From Actinocorallia longicatena (GTDB lineage Bacteria > Actinomycetota > Actinomycetes > Streptosporangiales > Streptosporangiaceae): 64,000 nucleotides of DNA. The position numbers and the translations under genes were made by a program. The stretch covers positions 62,001 to 126,000 of the forward strand of contig NZ_BAAAUV010000001.1 in NCBI RefSeq assembly GCF_039534125.1, given 5' to 3'. Every line of letters begins with the position of its first letter. The first letter of the stretch is position 1. The notes under the pieces were generated by a model. That model searched no databases. It saw only the letters and a program-made list of their open reading frames with translations, and was not told the origin of the DNA. This document shows positions 40,295-50,100 of this stretch, one piece after another.

Positions 40295-41548
40295 ATGACG
40301 ACGACGGATCCGCCGCGCAACTGGGCGGGCAACCTCCGGTTCGGTGCCGCCGCGATCCACCGGCCGGAGTCCGAGGCGGAGCTGGGGCGGATCGTCGCGG
40401 GGGCGCGGCGGGTCCGCGCGCTCGGCAGCGGCCACTCCTTCAGCCCCGTCGCCGACACCACGGGCGACCTCGTGCGGCTCGACGGGCTCCCCGCGACGGT
40501 CGTCGTCGACGCGGACGCGGGGACCGCGACCGTCGCGGCCGGGATGCGCTACGCCGAGGTGGCCGAGGCGCTCCAGCACGCCGGATGGGCGCTGCCCAAC
40601 CTCGCCTCGCTCCCCCACATCTCGGTCGCGGGCTCGGTCGCCACCGGCACGCACGGCTCCGGCGACGGCCTGCGCTCCCTGTCGGCCTCGGTCCGGTCGC
40701 TGCGGATCGTCGGGCCCTCCGGGGAGGCGCGGACCGTGACCAGGGACGCCGATCCGGCCTTCCCCGGGACGGTCGTGGCCCTCGGCGCGCTCGGTGTCGT
40801 CACGGCCCTCACCCTCGACGTCGAGCCGTCCTTCGAGGTCGAGCAGCGCGTCCGGCTGGACGTCCCGCTGGCGGAGATCGCCGCGGACTTCGACGAGGTC
40901 TTCGGCGCGGCCTACAGCGTCAGCGCGTTCACCGGCTGGGCGGACGGGAACGCCGCCGTCTGGCTCAAGCACCGCACCGGGCGCCCGGCGGGCGGGTGGG
41001 CGGGGGGCCGCGCCGCCCCCGGCCCCGTCCATCCGGTGCCCGGGCAGCCGCCCGAGGCGAGCACCGGCCAGCTCGGCGTCCCCGGGCCCTGGCACCGGCG
41101 GTTGCCGCACTTCAGGCCCGAGTTCACGCCCAGCGCGGGCGACGAGCTCCAGTCCGAGTGGCTTCTGCCGCGCGAACGGGCCGCCGAGGCGATCGCGGCG
41201 CTGCGCGAGCTGGGCCCGCTCGTCGCCCCGGTGCTGCACATCTCGGAGATCCGGACGGTCCGCGGCGACGACCTGTGGCTCAGCCCGGCCTACGGAAGCG
41301 ACCGTGTGGCACTGCACTTCACCTGGCACAAGGACCCCGGCGCGGTACGGCCGGTTCTGGCCGCGGTGGAGTCCGCGCTGACCCCCCTCGGCGGCCGTCC
41401 GCACTGGGGAAAGATCACCGGGACTCCCCCGGCCGCCCTCGCCGAACGCTACGAGCGCTTCCCCGCCTTCGCCCGGCTCGTGCGCGAGAGCGACCCCGAG
41501 GGGAAGTTCGGCAACGCCTTCCTGGACGCCCTCCTCGGCCGTCCCTGA
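40295..41548 (+). CDS. FAD-linked alditol/lactone oxidase (AldO-like)
   Basis: 417 residues of the vanillyl-alcohol-oxidase superfamily. RALGSGHSFSPVADTTGDLVRLDGL contains the histidine to which FAD is covalently attached in AldO and xylitol oxidase. LPHISVAGSVATGTHGSGDGLRSLSASV is the second flavin loop. The C-terminal D-arabinono-lactone-oxidase domain ends HWGKITGTPPAALAERYERFPAFARLVRESDPEGKFGNAFL. It oxidises polyols or sugar lactones with O2. The ATG at 40295 has CGGGAG upstream; a longer frame overlaps the PAP2 gene and is unlikely. Confidence 0.92.
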   Translation: MTTTDPPRNWAGNLRFGAAAIHRPESEAELGRIVAGARRVRALGSGHSFSPVADTTGDLVRLDGLPATVVVDADAGTATVAAGMRYAEVAEALQHAGWALPNLASLPHISVAGSVATGTHGSGDGLRSLSASVRSLRIVGPSGEARTVTRDADPAFPGTVVALGALGVVTALTLDVEPSFEVEQRVRLDVPLAEIAADFDEVFGAAYSVSAFTGWADGNAAVWLKHRTGRPAGGWAGGRAAPGPVHPVPGQPPEASTGQLGVPGPWHRRLPHFRPEFTPSAGDELQSEWLLPRERAAEAIAALRELGPLVAPVLHISEIRTVRGDDLWLSPAYGSDRVALHFTWHKDPGAVRPVLAAVESALTPLGGRPHWGKITGTPPAALAERYERFPAFARLVRESDPEGKFGNAFLDALLGRP

Positions 41549-41616
41549 AGAACCACCCGGGAATCACCGGGAACCGCGAACCGATCGGCCCCGCCCCGCG
41601 TCAGAACAGATGACGA

Positions 41617-41689
41617 AGGGCTGAGCCAAATGGATGGGCAGCCGGGTTCCAACCCCGGCCGAATGTAGGTTCGACTCCTACCGGCCCTG
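41617..41689 (+). tRNA. tRNA-Trp(CCA)-like gene with atypical D-arm junction
   Basis: Acceptor AGGGCTG (41617-41623) pairs with CGGCCCT (41682-41688), followed by discriminator G. The T-arm is GTAGG-TTCGACT-CCTAC with a canonical loop. The anticodon arm is CCGGG-TTCCAAC-CCCGG, giving anticodon CCA with U33 and A37. The D-arm has only GCC/GGC with a GG-containing loop, and only one base lies between acceptor and D-stem, so U8 is missing. Total length is 73 nt with no encoded CCA. It may be a second, unusual tRNA-Trp or a decayed copy. Confidence 0.5.
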
Positions 41690-41694
41690 CTGAA

Positions 41695-41710
41695 GGGAGC
41701 GCGAGCTCCC
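41695..41710. terminator. GNRA-capped hairpin between tRNA-like gene and panD
   Basis: GGGAGC-GCGA-GCTCCC is a perfect 6-bp stem with a stable GCGA tetraloop just after the tRNA-like gene and before the end of leftward panD. It could end both transcripts. Confidence 0.45.
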
Positions 41711-41717
41711 CCGCGGA

Positions 41718-42134
41718 TCAGGCGACGGTCGCCCCGGAGAGCTGGTCAACGGCACCGGGGACAGGCTCGGAGGGGTCGTCGCCGAGGGCGACGACCCGGT
41801 TGTCGCGGTCGACGTGCACGACGCTGGAGCGGTGCGTGCGGGCCTCGGCGTCGGCCACCTGCTGGAACGACATGATGATGACCAGGTCGCCCGGGTGGAC
41901 CAGATGGGCGGCCGCGCCGTTGATGCCGATGACGCCCGAGCCCGCGGGGCCCTCGATCGCGTAGGTGACCAGGCGCGCCCCGTTGTCGATGTCGACCACG
42001 TGGACCTGCTCCCCTTCCAGAAGGTTCGCCGCTTCCATCAGATCCTTGTCGATCGTGATGGAGCCGACGTAGTGCAGGTCCGCCTGAGTGACGGTGGCCC
42101 GATGGATCTTGCCGCCCAGCAGAGTCCGCTGCAT
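41718..42134 (-). CDS. panD: Aspartate 1-decarboxylase (beta-alanine synthesis)
   Basis: 138 residues, the full length of PanD. It begins MQRTLLGGKIHRATVTQADLHY and has the self-cleavage site Gly24-Ser25 in YVGSITID, which generates the pyruvoyl cofactor. IEGPAGSGVIGINGAAAHLVHPGDLVIIM is the conserved core. It converts L-aspartate to beta-alanine. It is divergent from the siderophore-binding lipoprotein, with one iron box (42,168-42,186) 34 nt upstream of its start. Since NRPS module 1 has a beta-alanine-type A-domain code, this copy probably feeds the siderophore. Whether it is also the genome's only panD is unknown. Confidence 0.96.
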   Translation of the reverse strand: MQRTLLGGKIHRATVTQADLHYVGSITIDKDLMEAANLLEGEQVHVVDIDNGARLVTYAIEGPAGSGVIGINGAAAHLVHPGDLVIIMSFQQVADAEARTHRSSVVHVDRDNRVVALGDDPSEPVPGAVDQLSGATVA

Positions 42135-42167
42135 TTTCCCGACCTCCAGGTCATTGGATCATTGAAG

Positions 42168-42186
42168 TTAGGTAATGCTAACCTAA
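42168..42186. promoter_or_regulatory. Iron box (DmdR1/IdeR-type operator)
   Basis: TTAGGTAATGCTAACCTAA is a 19-bp near-perfect match to the actinobacterial iron-box consensus TTAGGTTAGGCTAACCTAA (17 of 19). It is the only such site I see in the window. It lies 34 nt from the panD start and 26 nt from the lipoprotein start, in the divergent region, so Fe2+-loaded repressor could shut off both genes. Confidence 0.88.
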
Positions 42187-42211
42187 CCATGCCTTCCCGA
42201 TAAGGAGAACA

Positions 42212-43246
42212 ATGATCCGCAACGCCCCCCTCAGATCCCGGGCACGCACCCGCCTCCTCGCCACCGCCGCGGCCTTCCTGCTCGGAGCCGCCTCGCTCAC
42301 CGCGTGCGGCTCCTCCAGCGACGAGAAGAAGACCCCCGCGCCCGCCGCCGCCTCGGCGAGCGCCGCCGCCTTCCCGGTCAGCATCGACCACAAGTTCGGC
42401 ACCACGACGATCCCGGCCAAGCCGGAGCGCGTCGTCACCGTCGGCTGGAGCGACCAGGACTTCGTCCTGGCCCTCGACGTCGTTCCGGTGAGCACCCGCG
42501 AGTGGTTCGCCGAGTACCCGACCTACCCCTGGGTCAAGGCCAAGCTCGGCGGCCAGAAGCTGCCGACCTTCTCCGCGGAGCTCAACTTCGAGGCCATCGC
42601 GGCGCAGCGTCCCGACCTGATCATCGCGATCTACGAGACGATCAACAAGGAGAACTACGAGAAGCTCTCGAAGATCGCTCCGACGGTCGTCCAGTCCGCC
42701 GACTACCCGGACGAGCAGACGCCCTGGGACGTCCAGACGCTGACCACCGGCAAGGCGCTCGGCAAGTCCGCCGAGGCCCAGGCCCTGGTCGACAAGGTCA
42801 AGACGAAGATCTCCGACGCCGTCAAGACCCACCCCGAGTTCGCGGGCAAGACCCTGGTCGTCGACTACGGGCCCGAGAAGCGCCAGCACTGGATCGTCCC
42901 GGCCAAGGATCCGCGCCGCACCCTCTTCGACGCCCTCGGCTTCACCGCCCAGGACGTCAAGGAGGACCTGAGCGAGGAGCGCCTCGATCTGATCGACAAG
43001 GACGTGCTGTTCGTCAACGGCGCGACCAAGTCCGCGATGCTCACCTCTCCGGTGTTCTCCCGTCTCGGCGTCGTCAAGGAGGACCGGACGATCTACACCG
43101 CGTTCGAGACCCCGCTGGCCGGAGCGCTGTCCTACAGCGGCCCCGACGCCCTGCTGTACGCCCTCGACGTCCTCGTGCCGCAGCTCGGCAACGCGGCCGA
43201 CGGCGACCCGAAGACCGCCGTCCAGGACCTGTCGGCCCAGTCCTGA
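42212..43246 (+). CDS. Siderophore ABC-transporter substrate-binding lipoprotein
   Basis: 344 residues. The signal peptide ends in the lipobox SLTAC with Cys32. The mature protein has an Ala/Ser linker and then the FecB/FepB-type fold (FPVSIDHKFGTTTIPAKPERVVTVGWSDQDFVLALDVVPV, FEAIAAQRPDLIIAIYE, ALSYSGPDALLYALDVLVPQL). It captures ferric siderophore outside the cell and hands it to an ABC importer not found in this window. It is under the iron box and convergent with the NRPS gene. AAGGAGAAC precedes the ATG. Confidence 0.95.
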   Translation: MIRNAPLRSRARTRLLATAAAFLLGAASLTACGSSSDEKKTPAPAAASASAAAFPVSIDHKFGTTTIPAKPERVVTVGWSDQDFVLALDVVPVSTREWFAEYPTYPWVKAKLGGQKLPTFSAELNFEAIAAQRPDLIIAIYETINKENYEKLSKIAPTVVQSADYPDEQTPWDVQTLTTGKALGKSAEAQALVDKVKTKISDAVKTHPEFAGKTLVVDYGPEKRQHWIVPAKDPRRTLFDALGFTAQDVKEDLSEERLDLIDKDVLFVNGATKSAMLTSPVFSRLGVVKEDRTIYTAFETPLAGALSYSGPDALLYALDVLVPQLGNAADGDPKTAVQDLSAQS

Positions 43247-43254
43247 TCCCGTCG

Positions 43255-43292
43255 GGGGGCGGTCCCGCGGAGCACTCCGCGGGACCGCCCCC
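43255..43292. terminator. Perfect 17-bp hairpin between lipoprotein and NRPS genes
   Basis: Arms 43255-43271 and 43276-43292 pair without mismatch around a GCAC loop. It lies between the convergent lipoprotein and NRPS stops. It is the strongest terminator-like structure in the window and should act on both transcripts. Confidence 0.75.
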
Positions 43293-43305
43293 TCGGCGTT
43301 TCCGG

Positions 43306-46300
43306 TCACCGGGCCAGCCACTGCGCGACCAGCGGGCCGAGCGTGTCCAGGGTACGGGGATCGAGCAGCTCGGAGTGGCCGCACGCGAGCGGATGAGCGC
43401 GCAGCTCGCCGCCCACCCGGCCGCGCCACTGCTCCGATGCCGTCCCGGTGAACCCCTGCTCCTCCACGGTCGCGTCCACGAAGTCGACGTCCCCGGGGAA
43501 GACCCCGAACTCCGCCTCCGCCGCCAGCCGGTCGCTGTCGAGGTAGTTCTCCACGACCCGGGCGATCTGCCCGGGCGACAGCATCGCCACCGCGTCGCCC
43601 GACCCCTGGATCAGCTCGACCGCCTCGGCGACCGTCGCGGTCTCCCCCGCGGCGAAGCCCAGCTCGGTGAGCAGCCTGGCGACGGACTCGGGCCCGTCCC
43701 ATGGCCCGTCCCCCGCGAGAGCGACCCGGGCGTCGAGCATCCCGAGGAAGCCGATCTCCCGGCCTTCGCCGACCAGCTCCAGGGCCACCGCGTGCGCGAC
43801 GGCACCGCCGAACGACCAGCCGAGCAGCCGGACCGGGCCCTCGGGCGCGGTCCGCCGGATGATCCCGGCGTACTCGGCGGCCAGTTCCCCGATCGTGCCG
43901 GGAAGGTCCGCCGTGCGGCTCAGCCGCGGCGCCTGGAGTCCGTAGAGCGGAATCTCCCCGGGAAGGTGCCGCTTGAGCCCGGCGAACTGCCAGCTCAGGC
44001 CGCTGGCCGGCGGCAGGCAGAACAGCGGGGGCTCCGTGCCCTCCGCGCGCAGGGTCAGCAGTGGCGCCATCGCGTCGCCCGCCGGAAGCGTCTCGCCGCT
44101 GATCCGGCGGGCCAGCGCCGCCGGGGTCGCCAGGGCGAACAGCTCCGCGACCGGCAGCTCGGCGCCCAGCTCGCGGCGCAGGGCCGCGGCCAGCCTGACC
44201 AGCAGCAGCGAGTGGCCGCCGAGGGCGAAGAAGTCGTCGTCGACGCCGACGGTCTCCAGCCCCAGCACGGCCGCCACGGCCCGGCAGACCTCGGCCTCGA
44301 TCCGGGTGCGCGGCTCGGTGTGCGTGGCCAGCCCGGCGAAGTCGACGTCCGGCAGGGCCGCACGGTCGATCTTGCCGTTGGGCGTGAGCGGGAGCTCCTC
44401 GAGCACGGTGAGCGCGGCCGGGATCATGTAGGAGGGCAGGCGCTCGGCGAGATGGCCTGCGAGCGTCGCGGGGACGGTCCCGCGGGCCGCCGTCAGGTAG
44501 GCGAGGATCCGGCCGCCCGGGTGGGCCACGGCGACCGCCCTGGCCACCTCCGGGTGGGCGGTCAGGACCGACTCGATCTCCCCGAGCTCGATCCGGAAGC
44601 CGCGGACCTTCACCTGGTGGTCGCCGCGACCGAGGAACTCCAGGTCTCCGCCGGCCGTCCAGCGGGCGAGGTCGCCCGTCCGGTACAGGCGGGCGCCGCC
44701 GTCGTCCGCGACGAACCGTTCCGCGGTGAGCCCCGGACGGCCCCGGTAGCCCCGGGTGACCTGAGCGCCGCCCAGGTAGAGCTCGCCGACGACGCCGGGG
44801 GGCACCGGCCGCAGCCGGTCGTCCAGGACCCTCGCCTCCGTTCCGGGCAGGGGACGGCCGATGGTCGGCCGCTCGCACCAGGCGGCATCGACCGGCGCCG
44901 CCGTCGCCCAGACGGTCGCCTCGGTCGGGCCGTAGAGGTTGGTCACCGACCGCGCCCCGCGCACCAGCTCGCGGGCCAGCGGCACCGGCAGTGCCTCGCC
45001 GCCGACCAGGGCGGCCACCCCCGCCAGCTCAACGCCCTCGGTCTCGGTGAGCGCCGCCCACAGCGACGGCGTGGCCTGGAGATGGGTGATCCGCTCGGCC
45101 CTGATCAGCTCCGCGAGCAGCAGCGGATCACGGACCTCGCGCTCGGCGGCCAGGACCACCGTCGCCCCGGCCCTGAGCGTGGCCATCAGCTCGAGCACCG
45201 CGATGTCGAACGACAGGGTCGTCACGGCCAGCATCCGGTCGCCCGGGACGATCGGGACGGCCGTGGAGACGGCCGCCAGGAACGCCGCCACGTCGCGGTG
45301 GGTCACCGTGACGCCCTTGGGCCGTCCGGTCGACCCGGAGGTGTAGATGACGTAGGCCGTCGCGGAGGGCTCCGCCGCGGCCCGAGCGGGCCCTGCGGGG
45401 ACGGGCGGGGTCGGCGCGTCGAGGTCGACGACCCGGGTGCCCTCGGGCGGCGACGGGAAAAGGCCCCTGGTCGAGGCGTCGACGACGAGCACCGCGGGCC
45501 GGGCGTCCTCGATCATGTAGTTCAGCCGGCCGGCCGGGAACGCCGGGTCGAGCGGCAGATACGCCGCCCCCGCACGGCCCGTTCCGGTCAGGACCGCGAG
45601 GAGCCGTTCCGAACGGGGCAGGGCGATCGCCACGAGCCCGTCGGGGCCGATCCCTGCGATCGTCGCGGCGAAGGCGTCCGAGGCCTCGGCGAGCTCGCCG
45701 TAGGTCGTCGCACGGCCGCCGGACACGCAGGCCACGGCGCCGGGATCGGCGGTGAGGGCGTGCCAGGGTTCGCCGGCCGCGGGGAGCGGGCCGCCGTGGC
45801 CCCAGTCCTCGAGGTCGGCGAGGTCGGCGGCGCAGCGCACGTCGAGGGAGCCGACGGGCAGGTCCGGCCGGGCGGTGACCGCTTCGAGCAGCACGACCAG
45901 GCGCTGGAGCAGCCGGCCGGCGGTGGTCGCGGTGAAGCGGTCCGCGTCGTATTCGAGGGTCGTCTCGACCGGGGCGCCGGGGCCGGCGTCGAAGAAGGTG
46001 AAGTTCAGGTCGACCTTGGGGTCGGCCTCGGGTTCGGGGGCCGTCCCGACCGGCAGGCCGAGCAGCGTGTCCTCGGCCCCTCCGTCGCGGTGCAGGTAGC
46101 CCATCATCACCTGGAACAGCGGATTCCGCCCGGCGACGCGCGGCGGGTTCAGCGCCTCGACGACCTGCTGGAAGGGCGGTTCGGCGTGGTCGAAGGCCGC
46201 CAGGTCGCCCTCCCTGACCCGCTCCAGGAGCTCGCCGAAGGACGGCGCTCCGGACAGGTCCGTGCGCAGGACCACGGTGTTGACGAAGAATCCGACCAGG

Positions 46301-47145
46301 TCGTGCAGCGCCGCGTCGACGCGGCCTGAGGCGGGCGCGCCGATCGGGACGTCCTCGCCCGCGCCGAGCCGCGACAGCAGGGCGGCGAGCCCGGCGTGCA
46401 GGGCCATGAACAGGCTGCCCGAGCGTTCCGCCGCGAGATCGCGCAGCGCCTGGGCCAGCGCGGCCGGGAGCTCGGCGGCGGCCCGGCCCGCGGGCTTCGA
46501 CCCGTGGACGGTCCTCGGCCGGTCGGCGGGGAGCGCGATCTCCTCGGGCAGCCCGGCCAGCCGGTCCCGCCAGTGGTCGAGGTCGGCCGTGAAGCCCTCG
46601 CCGAGGCCCTGCCAGAGGGCGTAGTCGGCGTACTGCACGGGAAGCGGCGGGAGGGCGGGGTCGCGTCCCTCCCGCCGGGCACTGTAGGCGGCGTCCAGGT
46701 CGCGGAGCAGCGGCCGGTCCGACCACTCGTCCATCGCGATGTGGTGCAGGATCAGCACCAGCACGGACTCGCCCGTGTCCTCCTCCTCGATCAGCGCGGC
46801 CCGCAGCGGCAGGTCGGCGGCGAGGTCGAACGGGACGGCCAGCAGCCCGTCGACGACCGCCGCCGTCCGCTCCGCCGGGACGCCGATCACGGTCAGCTCG
46901 ACCGGTTCCGGTGCGCCGACGCTCTGGACCGGTTCCTCCCCGAGGACGGGATAACGCGTCCTGAGGACCTCGTGCCGGGCCGCGACATCGGCCAGCGCTG
47001 CGCGGAGGGCGTCGTGGGAGGGGCGGCCGGCGAGGCGGACCAGCAGCGGGTAGCTGTAGGCCGTCGAGTCGGGTTCGAGCTGCTGGAGCAGCCAGAGGCG
47101 CTGCTGCGCCGCCGAGAGCGGCAGCCGGCCGGGGCGCGGTCCCGC
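43306..47145 (-). other. NRPS module 5: C-A(glycine)-PCP-TE
   Basis: The C domain is LCL-like (LPLSAAQQRLWLLQQL) with HHIAMDEWS, where Gly of HHxxxDG is Glu. The A domain core SFDIAVLELM, LQATPSLW, ALVGGEAL and NLYGPTEATVW gives DILQLGLVWK, one change from the glycine code DILQLGLIWK. PCP GGHS near 44215. The TE has Ser in GWSFGG and His in CGHSEL. It should release a Gly-ended peptide by hydrolysis or cyclisation. Confidence 0.85.
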
Positions 47146-50100
47146 CGTCAGCGCCGCGCGGCGCGGCCGGGCCGGTGCCTCGGTGAGGCGTCCGGCCAGG
47201 CGGGCCGGGGTGCGGGTGTCGAACAGGTCCCGGAGGGCGAGGTCGGTGTCCAGGGCCGTCCGGATCGCGCCGAGGAGCCGCATCGCGATGAGGGAATGGC
47301 CGCCGGCGTCGAAGAAGTCGTCCTCGACGCCGAACCCCTCGAGGCCGAGCGCCTCGGCGAACAGCCCGCACAGGGTCCGTTCGGTGTCGCTCTCCGGCTG
47401 CCGCGACACGGTGGTGACCGGGCGCGGAGCGGGCAGGGCGGCGGCGTCGAGCTTGCCGTTGACGGTCAGCGGCAGCACGTCGACGACCGCGAAGGCCGTG
47501 GGCACCATGTGCGCGGGCAGCACGGCCCGCAGGTCCCGCTGGACGGCCGCGGGCAGTTCCCCGGGGTCCGTTCCCGGCTTCGCGACCAGGTAGGCCACGA
47601 GACGGCGGCCGCCGGAGACGTCGGGCGCGGCCAGGACGGCGCACCGGTGCACGCCGGGCCCCGCGGCCACCGCAGCCTCGACCTCGCCGAGCTCGACCCG
47701 GTAGCCGCGGATCTTCACCTGGTCGTCGGTGCGGCCGAGGTAGTCGAGGTTGCCGTCGGGGCGGACGCGGACCAGGTCGCCGGTCCGGTAGAGGCGGCCG
47801 CCCGGCGTGAACGGGTCGGCGACGAACCGCTGCGCGGTGAGCGCCGGCCGGTCGAGGTAGCCGCGGGCCAGCCCGGTGCCGCTGATGTACAGCTCGCCGG
47901 GGACCCCCTCGGGCACCGGGCGCAGCCAGCCGTCCAGGACGTGGCCCGTGGTGTTCCAGATCGGCCGTCCGACGGTCGTGGTGCCGCTGTCCTCGGTGCC
48001 GCCGCCGAGCGTGTTGATCGTGTACTCGGTGGGCCCGTACAGGTTGTAGCCGAGGACGCCCTCGGTGTCGCGCAGGGCCGCCCAGAGCGTCTGGGGGACG
48101 TTCTCGCCGCCGAGCAGCACCAGCACGGGCCGGTGGGTCCCGGCCGGGCCGCCGTGCTCCTCGCCGTCGAGCAGGCCCTCGTCCAGGAGGTGCTGGGCGT
48201 AGGTCGGGGTGACGTTCACGACGTCGACCCGGTGCCGGTCGCAGTAGGCGACGAGGGCGCGGGCGTCGCGGCGCAGTTCCTCGTCGCAGATGTGGACGTG
48301 GTGGCCCTCGACCAGCCAGAGCAGCTCCTCCCACGACATGTCGAAGGAGAAGGAGACGGTGTGGGCGATCGTGAGGATCCGGCCGCCCGCCATCGCGACG
48401 GTCCGGTCGAAGATCTCCTCGCGGTGGTTGTACTGCATGTTGGTCAGGCCGCGGTAGGGCGTCACCACGCCCTTGGGCCGGCCGGTCGACCCCGAGGTGT
48501 AGATCACATAGGCGGGGTGGTCGAGACGGCCGGGGGTGCCGGGGGCGAACGCGCCCAGCTCACCGGGTGTCAGAGGCGCTCCATCCGTGGTCACCGGGGT
48601 GTCCAGGAGGAGCACGCGCACCTCGTGGGCGGCGAGCCGGGGGGCGACCGCGCCGGTGGTGACCAGGAGCACGGGGGCGGCGTCCGCGAGCATGGTCAGC
48701 AGGCGGTCGTCGGGGTTGTCGAGTTCGAGCGGCAGGTAGGCGGCGCCGGTGCGCAGGACCGCGAAGAGCGCGACGACGGTCTCGATGGAGCGCGGGACGG
48801 CGAGGGCGATGATCTTCTCGGGTCCTGCGCCCGCGGCCAGCAGGGTGCGGGCGAGGGCGTTGACCCGCGTGTCGAGGTCGGCGTAGCTGAGGGTGGTGCC
48901 GTCGAAGGTGAGGGCCGCGGCCCCGGGCGCGAGGGCGGCGCGCTCGGCCATCAGCTCGGCGATGGTCGCGGCGCCGAAGGACGCGCGCGGGCCGTCCAGG
49001 GGGGTGCCGGACATGACCGGAAGGGCGCCCACGGCCGCCCCGGGGTCGTCCGCGATGCGGAGCAGGACGTCCCTGAGCCGGGCGAGGAGGGATTCCGCCT
49101 GGCCGGGGTCGACGACGTCGGCCCGGTACTCCAGCCGCATCCGCAGCCGCCGTCCGGGCGTCGCCACCCAGGTCAGCGGGTAGTGGGTGGCGTCCACCGC
49201 GTCGACGTCGACGATGCCGTGCTCGCGTTCGAGATCGGTGAAGGTGTCGTCGCCGAGGAAGTTCTGGAGCACGTAGAGGCTGTCGAACAGGGGCCCGCGG
49301 CCCGCGGCGCGCTGGATGTCGCCCAGGCCGAGGTACTCGTGGGCCATCATCGCGACCCGGTCGTCCTGGACGCGCCGCATGACGTCGCGGACGGGTTCGG
49401 CCGGATCGAGGCGGACCAGCGCGGGGACGGTGTTGAGGAAGACGCCGATGACGGTGTCGATGCCGTCGAGGTCGGTCGGGCGGCCCGCGACCGTGGTGCC
49501 GTAGACCGCCTCGGCGCGGCCGGAGGCGTGGGCGAGGACGACGCCGAGCGCGGTGCCGAGCACCGCGTTGAGCGTGACCCCCGAGCGGCGGGCGGCGTCG
49601 GCGACCCTCGCGGTCTCCTCCTCCGAGAGCCGGAAGCCGAGACTGGTCGCCAGGACCGGCGCCGTCCCCGCCGCGGCGGGGAACAGGACGGTCGGTTCCT
49701 CCAGCGGGGCGAGCAGCGCGGCCCAGGCGTCCGCGGACGCCTGGGCGTCCTGGGCGGCGAGCCAGCGCAGGTAGTCGGGGAAGGTCGCCGCGGGCGGCTC
49801 CTGCGCGGCGATCGTGCCGGTGCGGGCCTGGGCGTAGGCGGTGAACAGCTCGCGCAGGACCAGCTCGCGCGACCATCCGTCCCACAGCAGCAGGTGGTAG
49901 GTGAGCAGGAGCCGGTCCCGGCCGCCGGGCAGCGAGACCACGGTCAGCCGGAGCAGCGGCGGTTCCGCGAGGTCGAACGGGGCGCGGCGGTCGGCGTCGG
50001 TGAGGGCGGCGAGCCGGGCGGCCGCGGCGTCCGGGTCGAGCCCGGACAGGTCGGCGGTGGCGACCGGTGCGGCCAGGTCCGTCCCGACGACGGCCAGGGG

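Noticed and set aside
42304..46329. Long rightward open frame of about 1341 codons across the binding protein, terminator and NRPS
   Set aside because: It runs through a real gene in another frame, then a terminator hairpin, then antisense of the NRPS. The composition is non-protein-like.
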